This document shows positions 42,197 through 54,496 of a DNA stretch of 64,000 nt, in pieces. Source of the stretch: Eleginops maclovinus (Eukaryota; Chordata; Actinopteri; Perciformes; Eleginopidae); NCBI RefSeq assembly GCF_036324505.1, contig NC_086352.1, positions 22,787,637 through 22,851,636 of the forward strand. Reading direction: 5' to 3'. A program made the position numbers and the translations under genes. Positions within the stretch are counted from its first letter, which is position 1. The number at the start of each line of letters is the position of its first letter. Under the pieces are notes generated by a model. The model worked only from the letters and a program-made list of their open reading frames with translations, did no database searches and had not been told where the DNA came from.

Positions 42197-43977
42197 AGTC
42201 AGGGGCTGCGGCTACCCCTTTCTTAACAACACAATACTAAATGTATCAGCTGAAATGAAAAGAATTTCAACAGGAACATAGTGACAATGTAGCAATGAAA
42301 TTACAAAGCGATATCTGGCCTGTCATTTACATTTTGATTGAAATTTTTCCATCTTCCATAAACAGTTGAATTGGGATTCAAACTCCTGTTGATTATCTGA
42401 GAGATATTCAGACTTTGTCCACCTGCATTAATTGACACAAATCCCATGATGTATAAAACTATTTGAAAATGTATGAAACTACATTGACTGCATCTGCAAT
42501 TGTGCATATTACAACATATTCAAACATGTTAAATAAAAAAAATTGCTTAAGAAACACCACCCATATCGGTAAACAATGTCAAATGTTTATTAACTCTATT
42601 TTGGAGTGCCTTGTTTTTCTCCATTGCTGTCTTCATCTGGTTTCATTGTATTTTCACCTGCCTTGTCAAAGAGCACAGGTCTGTCGGATCAGCAATCAGA
42701 GCATCAGAGCAATGTTCTTGCTATATCTGGGTCATTCCAGAATTGGAGGACATTTTGACTTCAAAACTTTTTTTAAATGAATCCTTTATTTTCTATTTTT
42801 TTGTTATGTATTTTATAAAAACAGATAGTAAAGAATCACAAAAAAGGATTTGGCCAGCTCAGGCATCAATGGTACACTTTCTTTTAGATATTTTATTTGG
42901 TGCTTTTCAACAGCGCTCAATGGGGGCTGGAACTTTCAAAATCAATAGCAATCAACTTTATATAAACAAAAAAAGGAATTCATAATCTGGGAAAATGTTA
43001 AAACATGTAGATTATGCTAAATTATATATAAAAATGTAATTTTACTAAAAATAATAAATTGTACTACTATTGTGCAACCCTGTGTCTGTCATTTCCTATT
43101 GATTGATTGAATTATAGTAACAGGGTTGCAAATCAATGCTTATTTTAGCTTTATCATTTAGGAATTCATGCTAGCTGCTGAATGTAATGCTACTTTCAAG
43201 GCAAGGACACATTTAGTTATTTACCTAAAGAAAGATAACTTTGAATTGAATTTGTCTTATTGTGATAATGTGAGTAACAGGGTTGAGTGGATAGGAGTGC
43301 CACACTTGTTCTAGACTGAAAAAAATAGGTTTATGATTTAACAAACTGCTATGACAATTGCAAAAGACATGTATTAACACAAAAATAGCAAAAAACGTAA
43401 GTAAAAAGTCTATTTTAAATATTAATATATGCAAGTTGGTCACCAAGAAGTAGGGACAAGAGAAAAATGCCATTTTAGAGGGTTTTAGAGCTATTTGATA
43501 TTTTAAATAATATTTAGAAACCACTTTTTCTACAACTGATTTTACATGTTGTCTAAGGACAAGTACATGTAACACAACAAGTGCATGTTTTAGCATTTTG
43601 GGCATGGATTATTTATAGTTTTACAGGTGGGACAGGAAATGTCCTCCAATTTGTATGTGTGATGATGAACAATATGAACTTGAACTCTGCACAGTGCAGG
43701 AACACATCTGACTGGTTTTGTAAACAATGTAAATAATCTGAAACCTTCACTTCACAATAACAATGAGAAAATATGTGGTCGGTTCACTCAGCTATAAAAA
43801 ATCAGGAGTGTTTACCATTAATACATTATTTTGGAGGATTGGGAGTTAGGAGTGGTGATGGGGTTGGAAAGGATAAGATGAAGTGGTCAATGAAGCAGAA
43901 AATGAACACCAGAAGGTGGCAGTAATGCGACATTAAGGACACCTACTCCCGCAAAACATCACATGAGAAGAACTGGA

Positions 43978-44037
43978 GCCGGAAGTAGGTTTCAGGAATC
44001 AGCTGTCAAAAAAGTATAAGCAACGGATCATAAGGAG
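43978..44037 (+). promoter_or_regulatory. Probable usp8 non-coding first exon with ETS-type motif
   Basis: GCCGGAAGT at 43,978-43,986 is a consensus ETS-factor site of the sort common in housekeeping promoters. A plausible donor (AAGGAG|GTAATT) lies at 44,037. The next exon starts at 45,406 after TTTGCTTTGCAG. The transcription start is not determined. Confidence 0.45.
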
Positions 44038-45405
44038 GTAATTTTTAAATTAACAGTTTATAATTTAAAATATCGTGTTGGCATTAGGCCTAGAGGATAT
44101 CTCTTTATATCTAAATATGATATTAGCCGTATCTGATCCGCAGTTAAATGCCCACAGAAGCGAACGTTGACGTTAACTGCGTGAGAGCGTAGCTAGCTAA
44201 CTGACGTAGCTAGGATGCTAAGAGAAGACAAGACAGCTAAGTTAACATGTAAACAGTGACTTAGTGGTGCTAATACCAAAGCTGTGGTTGGTTGGTGCTC
44301 TGTGTTGAATTACGTGTGTTTAGTTGTTCATTAGCTGCCCAACAAGCATCAAGTTAATGAACACGGTCATGGCTAACGTTAGCCTTTAAACTCTTACTTG
44401 TTGTGTTCATGTTGACATGTCTTCCTGTTCCATGTAACTAACTTAAGTCCACAAGCTAACTAATGGAGAATACTGCGATAACAGTGATAGAGATTCACCA
44501 CTGAGTGTGTGTTTTACAGTGTTTTAGCTTTACGTAACGTTACTCTTATTAGCTTACAATGATGCTATGATAATAATACTCAAGATAACTACATGGTGTT
44601 ACGCAAGTGAAAGTTAAAATGTTTGATGTCAGCACAATTCAATGCTTGTTGTAAAAAATCCTGTGTAAATGTATTTGCCTGACCTAATGACTGATAAGGA
44701 AATCATGTTGGGCTTATCCTACTGAGATTTAGTACACACTACCAATCTCTGCTGCGGAGACATCGCTATAGCTGTCTCTTGGTAGGACACTGATTGATAT
44801 CTTTTGCAAACATACATCTGCTTAGTTTTTTATTTGATTAATTGTGGCGATAATGAATGCTGCATGACAGTTGTTAGATGGTATATTGTCGCAGAAATCA
44901 TTGTGATCAACGATATTATTGTAATTTATTAGCCCATTTTATGCCACTGATGCAATGGCACAATAAAAGCATAATAATGCAACGACATCATTTCGAAAAA
45001 GGAATGATCTTTTACTATTGTAATAATATTTAGAGATAAATACATTTGTTTAATAACAAGTGCAATGTCTGCCAATTCCAGAGTTAGAGTTATTAGTTTA
45101 TTATGTTAGAGAAACCCCTGCTGTTTATTCTGGTATTATGTTGGCAACATTCTTACGTAAACAAACACAAGTGAACATCCAGAAAAGTTGAGGTCAGCAA
45201 ACATGGTGGAGTCATTTCCATATCTCGTAACAATGAGTCGATAGTGTAATTATTGTGGTGGGCATAGTTTAAACTGTTGTCTTACTTAAAATGATAATAT
45301 AAGAGGCCATCAGCAACTTAGATGTTATCAATGCTATTTGATAATACATTTGTAACAGGACTAGTTAAATGTTTAACTCACAGTGTTGTTTATTTTGCTT
45401 TGCAG

Positions 45406-45476
45406 AGATGTTCAGAGCTTGTGTAGAGCACTAAATGGTTGCCTGCCTGTGAGTCTTACTGAACACACTCGCCAAG
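45406..45476 (+). promoter_or_regulatory. usp8 5' leader in exon 2 with two short upstream ORFs
   Basis: Between the acceptor at 45,405 and the usp8 ATG at 45,477 lie two tiny open frames: ATG at 45,408 with stop at 45,432-45,434 (8 codons), and ATG at 45,435 with stop at 45,450-45,452 (5 codons). Both end before the main start and could modulate translation. This is seen in the sequence; the effect is inferred. Confidence 0.5.
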
Positions 45477-48400
45477 ATGCCTGCAGTTTCCAACGGGCTC
45501 AAAGAGCTGTACCTGTCCACTTCTCTGGGGGAACTCAATAAAAAGGCTGAAATTAAGCCAGACAAGACAAGCACCCGGAGGTAATGCTAGCTTCCATGTT
45601 TACAGTATAGCTATACAGTAAAGCACTCATGACAAAGAGGAACTGAGAGATGAGATCAAATGTGAGGAAGATTGTTGCATTAAAGCTTCAATAAAGTGTA
45701 ATCCTTTTGAAATGTACAGTAACCTTTATCAACCAAACCTCATCGGGGTTAAATAAATCCCCAGTAAAACTTAAGCCCAAGCATGTTACAATCGCTTGGT
45801 GATTATGTTATTTAAATTGTGTTTTTTATTTGATCTGTTGCAGCTATGTTCAGAGTGCCTGCAAAATCTTCAAGGCGGCAGAGGAGTGTCGTCTGGACAG
45901 AGACGAGGAGAAAGCTTATGTGCTGTACATGAAGTATTTAACTGTGTATGACATCATCAAGAAAAGACCAGACTTCAAGCAGCAACCGGTATAGTTAAAC
46001 ATTATAAAATTGTAACTTTGTGTGGAAATGTAACACAAATTGGAGTTAGTGTATGACTTTTCTCCATTCCATGTACAAAGGACTATTACATGACCATGCT
46101 TGGGCCAAACAGCTTTAAGAAAGCCATCGAAGCAGCAGAGAAGCTCTCTGAAAGCCTTAAACTCAGGTTCTTTTTTAAAATATTGCACATTCCTTGTTAA
46201 AGCATAAGATTCAAAATTGGACTTGAGAACATATATTCTATTCTAACTCTGCTAATCTTTACATTTTAAACAGGTATGAGGAAGTTGAGGTTCGAAAAAA
46301 TCTTGAGGAGAAGGAGAGACAAGAGGAGAAGAAAAGGAGGGAGGAAATGACAGAGAAAGATAGCGGTCGAGGCTCTCCAAAAGTGTCTTCAGCAAACAAG
46401 AATTACAGCAAAAAGGTACATATATATATATATCTTTTATTTTGTTGTTGTTATAAATTCAAAAAGATTGACACTTCATTTGAATCAGGATTGCTTCAGT
46501 CTGTGTGTCTAAAAGTGAAGTGGATGTGAAGGTTGTGGTTTATGATTGAAAAAATAACGTGGTTTGGTTTAATTTTTTATAACATTCATCAAATGTACAG
46601 TTTTAAATGTACAGTTTACATCATGCCAGTAATACCAGCACCAGTACTAGCTTAATCAGTAAAGATAGTACTTGCACTGGTGTGAATAACAGTTTGTTTT
46701 ATTATTTTTAGGCCAATATTCAATGAATGACATGGGTCCCAATCAGAATTATTCAAATCAATATTAACGTTTTAACATGATGATTTCTTTGTCAGATAAA
46801 AGGAGAACAGAATGAACTGAAGACTGAACTAAAGAATGCAACCTCAAAAGGTAAGCAAAATACATTTCCTTCTGTTGTTCAAATCTTCCTTTAAACTAAG
46901 AAATTAGGTTCCATTAGTTTCAGTGTTTAACCTGTGATGTCTTTCGAATTTGAGACTGTCCTTTTCAGATGTGTTTATTTATTTTTTGTCTGATAGCTGC
47001 GGTGCCAGCTGGTGGGATCTCAGCTGAGAAACTTTTCCACATGATGAGGGACCAGACGATTACAACAATTGTCATGGATGCGCGCAGCCTCAGGGACTTT
47101 GAGGAGTCTCGCATTCAGGTCCCGGGCCAGACGTGCATTAGCGTGCCGGAGGAGGCCGTCAGCCCAGGGTGAGATCAGGCTTCTAGCTGATAGTTTCATC
47201 TGACACTGAGTGTGTCATTTTTAAGCTGGAATTGATAATATGAATGGATCTATTATTTCCTTTTGTTACTTGTTTTTCTGTTTGTGCCGATAAAGAAATG
47301 TGAAGTAGAAAAGACTACATTCCATCACATGTCCTCCTGAACTGGTACTTTGTGCCTTTTCAGAGTCATTGTGAATCAGATTGAAGGGAAGCTGCCAGAT
47401 GCATCCAAAGAGAATTGGAGGCGGCGGGGATTTGTGGATTATATAGTCCTGCTGGACTGGTTCAGTTCTGTCACTGACCTTAAACTGGGCACTACCTTGA
47501 AGAGCCTCAAAGACGCCCTTTATAAGGTGAGAGTGTGGGGTTTAGAGTGTGAATAACAACAGCAGAACCTTCCTGTGAGGTACAATGATGTGTTTGCACT
47601 CTCCACAGTGGGACAGCATGACAATCCTGCGTAGTGAGCCGCTGGTGCTGGAGGGAGGCTACGAGAACTGGCTGTTGTTTTACCCCATGTACACAACCAA
47701 CGCTAAAGTCCGCCCTCCTCGACAGAATGTCATCAGCTCCGTCCCTCAGTGTGAGTATTACCAGCAAAATGGGCACCTTAGAGCTTTGGCTCTTTGTATT
47801 TATCAAGCCACATAGTTTAGTTTATTGTTTGTTATGCAGCTGATGTTGTTTTTATTGTAAGATTTTTTTGAAGCAAACTAATTCATGTTAAGTGAGCTTA
47901 TTCTCATTTTACCATAACATCTACTTATGAGCCTTGAATCCCACTCAAAGTGTGATCCTCCATTCACCTTAAAAACAAAAACAATCAAATAAACAAAACT
48001 GTGACCAGCGTTAAGTCTTTTTCTCTCTTGTCCAAGTGTCATTATAACACTCAATAGTTTCCAAAGCCCATATTAATGGCTAATTTAAATGGATCTTCAG
48101 TGAAATGTTCCTATATTAAATGATTCTCTTTAACATTGAGTTTCATTTTTTGATTCTTTGAACAGTGAACTTTAGCTACCCATCCCTAGAGGAACCAAAG
48201 CCTCCGACCCCACCTCCACCAGAGCCTGAGGTTACACCCGAGCCTCAGGAGGCCTCCACTCCTGTGCTGATGAACGGGGTTGCACCAGCAGAACCCCCCA
48301 CATCAAAAACCTCAGAGGTTCCTGACGGGCTGCCAGACTGTCTCTATTCCACCGTCACAGCCTCTACAAATTCTGGGCTAGACGTTAGTAAGAAGGGCCC

Positions 48401-51400
48401 TGCAACAGCCAAAGCCTTCCCACAGGTACTGTATCTGTATCTTTTGGAGAGTATAAACCATAGATGACTGTGTGTTTCAACATCACCCATGTTTAGTTTT
48501 ATCCTCCTGTTCTCTTGTCCTAGTTTGACCGTACCAAGAAACCCTCTGTCTGGGTGTCGGACGAGCCGAAGCCCGGCCAGAACGGGTCCTCGCCAAACGG
48601 CCCATATATTCCCGACCGCTCAGTCAAACCAGCCAACACTTCTCTGTCTAAAGAAGAACAAAGCCAGATACACTCTGAGGCGGTAGCGGTGATGGAGAAA
48701 GCAAGGCAAGAGCAGGAGAAACGCAACCAGGAGCGTCGTGCAGAGGGTGAGAGACGGGACAAGGAGCAGAAGGAAAGGTTAGAAAGGGAGCAAAGTGAAA
48801 AGAGGAAGAAGGAAGAGCAGGAGAATGAACCTCAGGAGAAAAAGAAACTGGAAAGGCAGAAGGCAGAGGAAGATGATAAAGAGAACAGGGTGTGGGACGA
48901 CAAAGAGAGGAGGGGAAAGGAACAAAACTCTGAACCTCCCTCCAAGAGTATGTCCCTGGACTCTCCTGCTCCCAATCATATCGTAAGTGAAATTAAGGTG
49001 AGTCCTATTTTCTCTGTGTTAATAAACAGTAAAGTCCAACGTTTATTTCAACCCTCGGTCTGTGGGAAAGTCAGAAAGTAATCCCCAAATCCCACAACAG
49101 TGATCACATGCTCACGTTAGCTTTGTGTCTTACACCTGTGGCTAAAGGGAAACAGAAAAATCCCTTGTTATTATCTCACAGTTGAAACAGTGAGACCACA
49201 AATCCACATGAAGAAACCATTTGTACACAAACATAACACCTATCTGATCTGATGAATTAAATGATTTAAAGTTGTGTATGACTCTTGGAAAGTAAAATAG
49301 TTTGGGAAAGATAAGAGTTCAACACCTGTTAGACTTAAACAAGTGTTGTAGACATTATCAAATGTGTTTGTATTAAAGAGATTACAGCAGTTATCCTTTG
49401 TGCTTCATAAAAACAATGATGTTGGTAATTAAGTCATATAATTTTATGCTTGAACAATGCCAACCTTTACTTTCACTATGAAACTCTTTCATTAGGATTT
49501 ATGTTAAGAACTTTTAAGTGAAGTTGGTGTGGGTTTGTTTTTCTGCAGAGGGAGCCCCTGACCCGAGCAAGAAGTGAGGAGATGGGTAGGAGTGTCCCAG
49601 GCCTTCCAATTGGTTGGATGAAGGTAATTAATTGAAGACTATACTTGATAAAAAAAAGGTTTAAAACATATATATTTGAATTGATAAATAGTGATTACCT
49701 TATGCATGCTTGTTTCTTTCAACCTAATGTCCTATTTTCTTTCTGTGTTCATCCCTCCATTTTTGGCTAGTTCCTCGACACGGTGACAGGGACGTACAGA
49801 TACTACCATTCCCCAACCAACCGTGTCCACCTGTACCCGCCGGAGGTCACTGTTCCTCAGACCCCGCCCTCCACGCCGCCAACAGTTAAACAGAAACCAC
49901 CGCGTCCAGCTGAGCCAGACTCCAGCCAGGAGCAGGAGCGGGAGCAGTCTAAACTGAAACGCTCCTACTCCTCCCCCGATATCACCCAGGACCTTAGAGA
50001 GGAGGCCCAGAAGAAAACCGCCGCCCCCACCACCGCCGCTGTCATACCCACCATCAACAGGGAGACCAAGTAAGGCTCTCTGATGTTTTATGATATAACA
50101 ATATAAATATGGATACTTTTTGTCCGTGCTTCACAAAGCTATTATCTATGGGGTCAGATCAGTCTCATAATTCACAAATGCACACAGAAGGATTCATACT
50201 TGTATTTCATGATCCGCGAAAGCATTCACACTTGTATTTTCAATGCACACACAAATGTGTTCCGTTTCACATGCATGTAAATAAAATCCAAGTACAGAAA
50301 AAAGTTTTACACATGTATTTTTGATCCACACATTTGTTTTCCGTGTCAAACCGCTGAACCTGCAAACACAAACCGCTTTCTGTGCATGCATCGCTGTGCA
50401 TATGTGTGTGGGTATGTGAAACGGAACACATTTGTGTGTGCATTGAAAATACAAATGTGAATCCTTCTGTGTGCATTCCTGAATTATGAGACTGATCTGA
50501 CCCCATAGTTATCATGTCCAAACAAATCCACCCAGCTGTGGTTCAGGCTTGAGCCTATGAAGTCTCGTGTTGATATTCAAATCTAAATTACAACCTTATG
50601 AAACCTAGGTGTCAAGATGTTCAAATATAGACCAAGGCTACCCGAAATTATGTAGACATATTTTGCTGAAGTAGAAGTGTTAGTGTGTAGCGTTTTGCTT
50701 CTATCATTAGAATGTGTTTTTTTGGATAGAACACATAAAGATAAGATATACTTTATTAATCTCAAATTTGGAAATGTTTTCGGTGCAGCTGCATAAAGCT
50801 GTTAAATAAAGCATTGCACATATTTAGAAATTGAAAAAAAAGAGTAGAAAATAAAAAAAATTACAGTATAAACATTTTAAAATCAAAGCTAAAACAGAAC
50901 TAAAAGAGTGAAAATATCAAAGTTGACCATGAATACAAAAATATGTAGACTATCTTACAAATAAAATCCTATTGAAGTGCTAAATTACAGCTAACACAAT
51001 ATAAAAATAAGATATTATTTACATTAGTGTGCAAGAATGGCATATTAAATGAAATATAAATGTACAGTGTGAAGTTATAAGTCCAGTTAACAAAAGAGAT
51101 GCTATGGGGCAGTTAGTTCTCGGCAGAGTTATGGCTGTTGGCAGGAATGACTTCCTGTTTCTGTCCTTGTGACAGTGGAATCTGTTAGAGAAGGAGCTCC
51201 ACTGTCTGTCCAGCACATTGTATTCTCCTTGGCCGTATCGCTGCAGAAACTGCTCTATCATTGTGTTCCTCTGTCCTGCAGGCCTGCCACTAAAGTCTAT
51301 TCTAAAGTGGAGATCGCACGGCCATCAGCTGCCAAAATTCGCAACCTCAACCCATCCTTTGGAGGTCTGGGTGCATCGCTGACGGGCCTCCGTAACATGG

Positions 51401-54400
51401 GCAACACATGCTACATGAACTCCATCTTGCAATGTCTGTGTAACACTCCTGCCATGGCGGAGTACTTCAACAACAATTACTACCTGGAGGACATCAACAG
51501 GTCAGAGCCTGGATATGTATCTAATGATTACCTCCTGTCATGTATGAGGCAAATATTTAAGATATTTGTCCCTGCTTTTTTTCTTCTCCTAGGTACAACA
51601 TCCTTGGCCATAAAGGGGAGGTGGCGGAGGAGTTTGGTGTGATCATGAAGGCGCTGTGGAGCGGTCTGTACAAGAGCATCAGTCCGCGGGACTTCAAGGT
51701 CACCATAGGCAAGATCAATGACCAGTTTGCTGGCTATGACCAGCAAGACTCCCAGGAGCTGCTGCTATTCCTCATGGACGGGCTCCATGAGGACCTTAAC
51801 AAGGTAATGCACGCAATTCATGAAACATTTATAACAGAACCATCAGTGTGGCATAAATAAAGTATGTAAAAGCTTTCAATATCTGCTGTGAGAAACATTT
51901 ACATGTAATGTGCTCAACCTCAATTAAATATTGAGTGAATAAATTATAAGTCATTTATTTATTTTAACTATGTCTTCTGCTACCCGTTGTTTGTTGTTGC
52001 ACATCTGCCTGTTAACGATGTCAAACGCAGTCGTTTATCATTTTTCTTCTGTTTTTTTCACCTGGTTACATTTTGATGGCAAATTAGAAAGTAAGTAACT
52101 AGCTGTGTGTCCTTGGTCCTCCTGCAGCAGTGTGAGTGTGGCGTGTCTGCATCTGTCTGGTCTGATGCTCTGTCAGAACCTCTCTGCATGTAGACCCAAG
52201 ACATGCCTCATTGCCTGTAGTGACTGATGTTACCGGCTTCATGTGCATCTGAATGGAGGAAAGGACTAGATGAATAGGGACAGACAATTTCATAGCTCGA
52301 TAATTATGCTTTTTCTATTTTTAGACATCAAAACATGATTGTTTTTCAATGTTTTCAACTGAAGGCCACAAGCAGTCAGAGATGAGAGGAAAAGGCAGCT
52401 TTGAGATTCACTCTTTCAATTGTTTTTGATGAGGTTGTAACGGCTGATGACGTCCATTCCTCATGACACACTCTCCATCTCATCACATCCCCTTTGTGTG
52501 ATGTTCAGACCCGTCTGCCATCAGGTTGGCTCTGTCCCCTCTCCCCTTTTATCTCTAGGCTAATGGTATAAGTCCGTCTAATTAATGAGATGTTAATTAG
52601 CAAGCGGTAATCTTGCCTCTCATACCTTCCTACCTATCATACTGATCTGTCTGAACTGCATGCAAATGAACTGAGAGAGATTAGATACTGTAGGTGTTGA
52701 ATTCACTTAGACATTCATATTGCAGTTCTCAGTGCTAACAGGGCCAGAAAAAAACTGCTCCTAAGACAGCTTGCTTACACCTTGAGCTGCTGTTGCTTTT
52801 GTGTATCAACATATTTTCTGTCTCTGGTGCCAGGCGGACAACAGGAAGCGGTACAAGGAGGAGGATAACGACCATATGGATGATCAGGCGGCAGCCGACC
52901 TGGCATGGAGCAAACACAAGCTGCTGAACGAGTCCATCATTGTGGCTCTGTTCCAGGGGCAGTTCAAGTCCACCGTGCAGTGTCTGACCTGCCACCGCAA
53001 GTCACGGACTTTCGAGACCTTCATGTACCTGTCGCTGCCTCTGGCCTCCACCAGCAAGTGCTCCCTGCAGGTCAGTCACACGTCAACCTGGTAAAGTGTG
53101 TTTTTACTGTGTTCAATCATTTGTTTTGAGCTTCAAGCTTCTTCAAGTCCCCTAGCTACTCAAAGTAAAACATGTCTTTGAAAGTGTCATTGAGGATTAT
53201 TCGAAGCAATAACAACATTGAACTTTGGGACCGCAGAGTCCACATTAAAGTAAAAATGTACGCACATGGTTTCTGGTTGAGTTTCAGTGTTTCTTTCTCT
53301 TAACAAACACACAAACCATCATCTTACTACATCTTGGAGGCTTATAATGTTACTATATATATACTATATACTAAATAAATGTGTTTTGCTTTTTTTATAC
53401 CTGACTGATATGCTTGCTGCTTCTTGGCAGGATTGTCTGAGGCTGTTCTCCAAGGAAGAGAAGCTGACGGACAACAACAAGGTGTTTTGCCGACACTGCA
53501 AAGCCCACAGAGACTCCACCAAGAAGCTGGAGATCTGGAAGGTCCCGCCCATTGTCCTGGTGCACCTCAAACGGTCTGTAGTGATGTCTGCATCAATGTG
53601 ATAGAGAAGGGCTTTGTTACTGCCTGTTATTGAGGAGTACATCACTCTTATCTTCAAACTAAATGCAGACTTTTACCTTTTTGGAAATAAGATTTAATTA
53701 ATTTGTGGAAATGTTACTGGTACCATGATGACACTCTTTTTCTTTAATGTGTCTAATATCTGCAGATTCTCCTATGAGGGGAGATGGAAGCAGAAGCTAC
53801 AGACGTCTGTAGATTTCCCTCTAGAAACTCTGGACCTGTTCCAGTACGTCATTGGACCCAAAAACAACCTGAAGAGATACAGCCTTTATGGAGTTTCTGT
53901 AAGTAAACGCCAGATACCCAAATCCCTGTGCACAAGCAAAATTAGTTTTCCATGATGTGTCTTTAAGATATGCAGTCAAAAGCATCTTTATTTATTTATT
54001 CCACACATGGCAGTTATTTTAAAACAAACACTAATTTTGTAGCACATGGTGGGAAGGAGCAGGGAGAAGAACGTTTTATTTCCCCTGACCCTTCTGTGTA
54101 TATCTTGTATCTGTGTCAATGTTTCATAAGGATTCCCTTTGGTTGATGCGGTCTATACACGGTTGGAAAATAAACCAATAAGAAATTAGTTTAGCAATGT
54201 TTTGACCACAGATTGATAGTGGGTGCCAAAAAAACGAGGTTTGTTTAAAATATATTCAACATTTTAGCAGTTTAAAGTGAATTATAATAATTGTTTTTCT
54301 GCTCAGAAAGCCTAACCTTCTTTTTCTCCACCACCAGAACCACTACGGGGGTCTGGATGGCGGCCATTACACAGCCTACTGTAAGAACGCCCCCAAACAG

Positions 54401-54496
54401 CGCTGGTACAAGTTTGACGACCACGAGGTGACCGAAATCTCCACCTCTTCCGTCAAGTCCTCCGCAGCCTACATCCTGTTTTACTCCACCCTGTGA
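45477..54496 (+). CDS. usp8: Ubiquitin carboxyl-terminal hydrolase 8 (USP8/UBPY), complete
   Basis: Endosomal deubiquitinase that acts on receptors and the ESCRT-0/STAM machinery. Eighteen coding exons join in phase: 45,477-45,580; 45,844-45,988; 46,081-46,166; 46,274-46,415; 46,796-46,850; 46,997-47,168; 47,364-47,526; 47,609-47,750; 48,166-48,425; 48,524-48,997; 49,549-49,623; 49,771-50,069; 51,282-51,500; 51,593-51,803; 52,834-53,070; 53,431-53,573; 53,766-53,898; 54,338-54,496. They give 1,072 residues (human 1,118). Domains in order: N-terminal MIT/dimerisation domain ([29 protein letters not shown]); rhodanese-like domain (exons 6-8); STAM-SH3-type motifs PQFDRTKKP (across exons 9/10) and IPDRSVKP; a long Glu/Lys/Arg coiled coil; the 14-3-3 motif [10 protein letters not shown]; then the USP domain with Cys box [17 protein letters not shown] and His box [17 protein letters not shown]. 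The exon 10 donor could instead be at 48,982, six codons earlier. All catalytic residues are present. Confidence 0.97.
50146..50508. repeat. MITE with long inverted ends and TTAT flanks in usp8 intron 12
   Basis: The left end CTATGGGGTCAGATCAGTCT is repeated in inverse at 50,489-50,508. The pairing continues inward with few changes for about 100 bp (both arms carry TGCACACAGAAGGATTCA, and TCAATGCACACACAAATGTG recurs). TTAT precedes the left end and follows the right end, a likely 4-bp target duplication. No protein is encoded. Confidence 0.8.
50735..51265 (-). mobile_element. LINE 3' fragment next to usp8 exon 13
   Basis: On the minus strand 51,019-51,261 translates to a piece containing [14 protein letters not shown], the C-terminal signature of L2/Maui-type fish reverse transcriptases. 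It is followed by an AT-rich tail ending in a TAAAGTATATCTTATC-like stretch near 50,740. The coding remnant stops only about 15-20 bp before the exon beginning at 51,282. Dead fragment. Confidence 0.65.

Larger units (their letters stand above)
39889..43900. other. Intergenic region between hdc and usp8
   Basis: About 4 kb between two divergently transcribed genes. It contains a GTGC-rich repeat, a foldback element, a CA/TA microsatellite and a probable MITE. No exon of GABPB1, the gene lying here in human, was recognised on either strand. Open frames near 42.4-43.6 kb show no family resemblance. Confidence 0.5.

Noticed and set aside
42463..43605. Frames of 105-126 codons on both strands between hdc and usp8
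   Set aside because: Low-complexity, Phe/Ile-rich translations typical of AT-rich non-coding DNA, with no matching splice sites. They do not resemble GABPB1.
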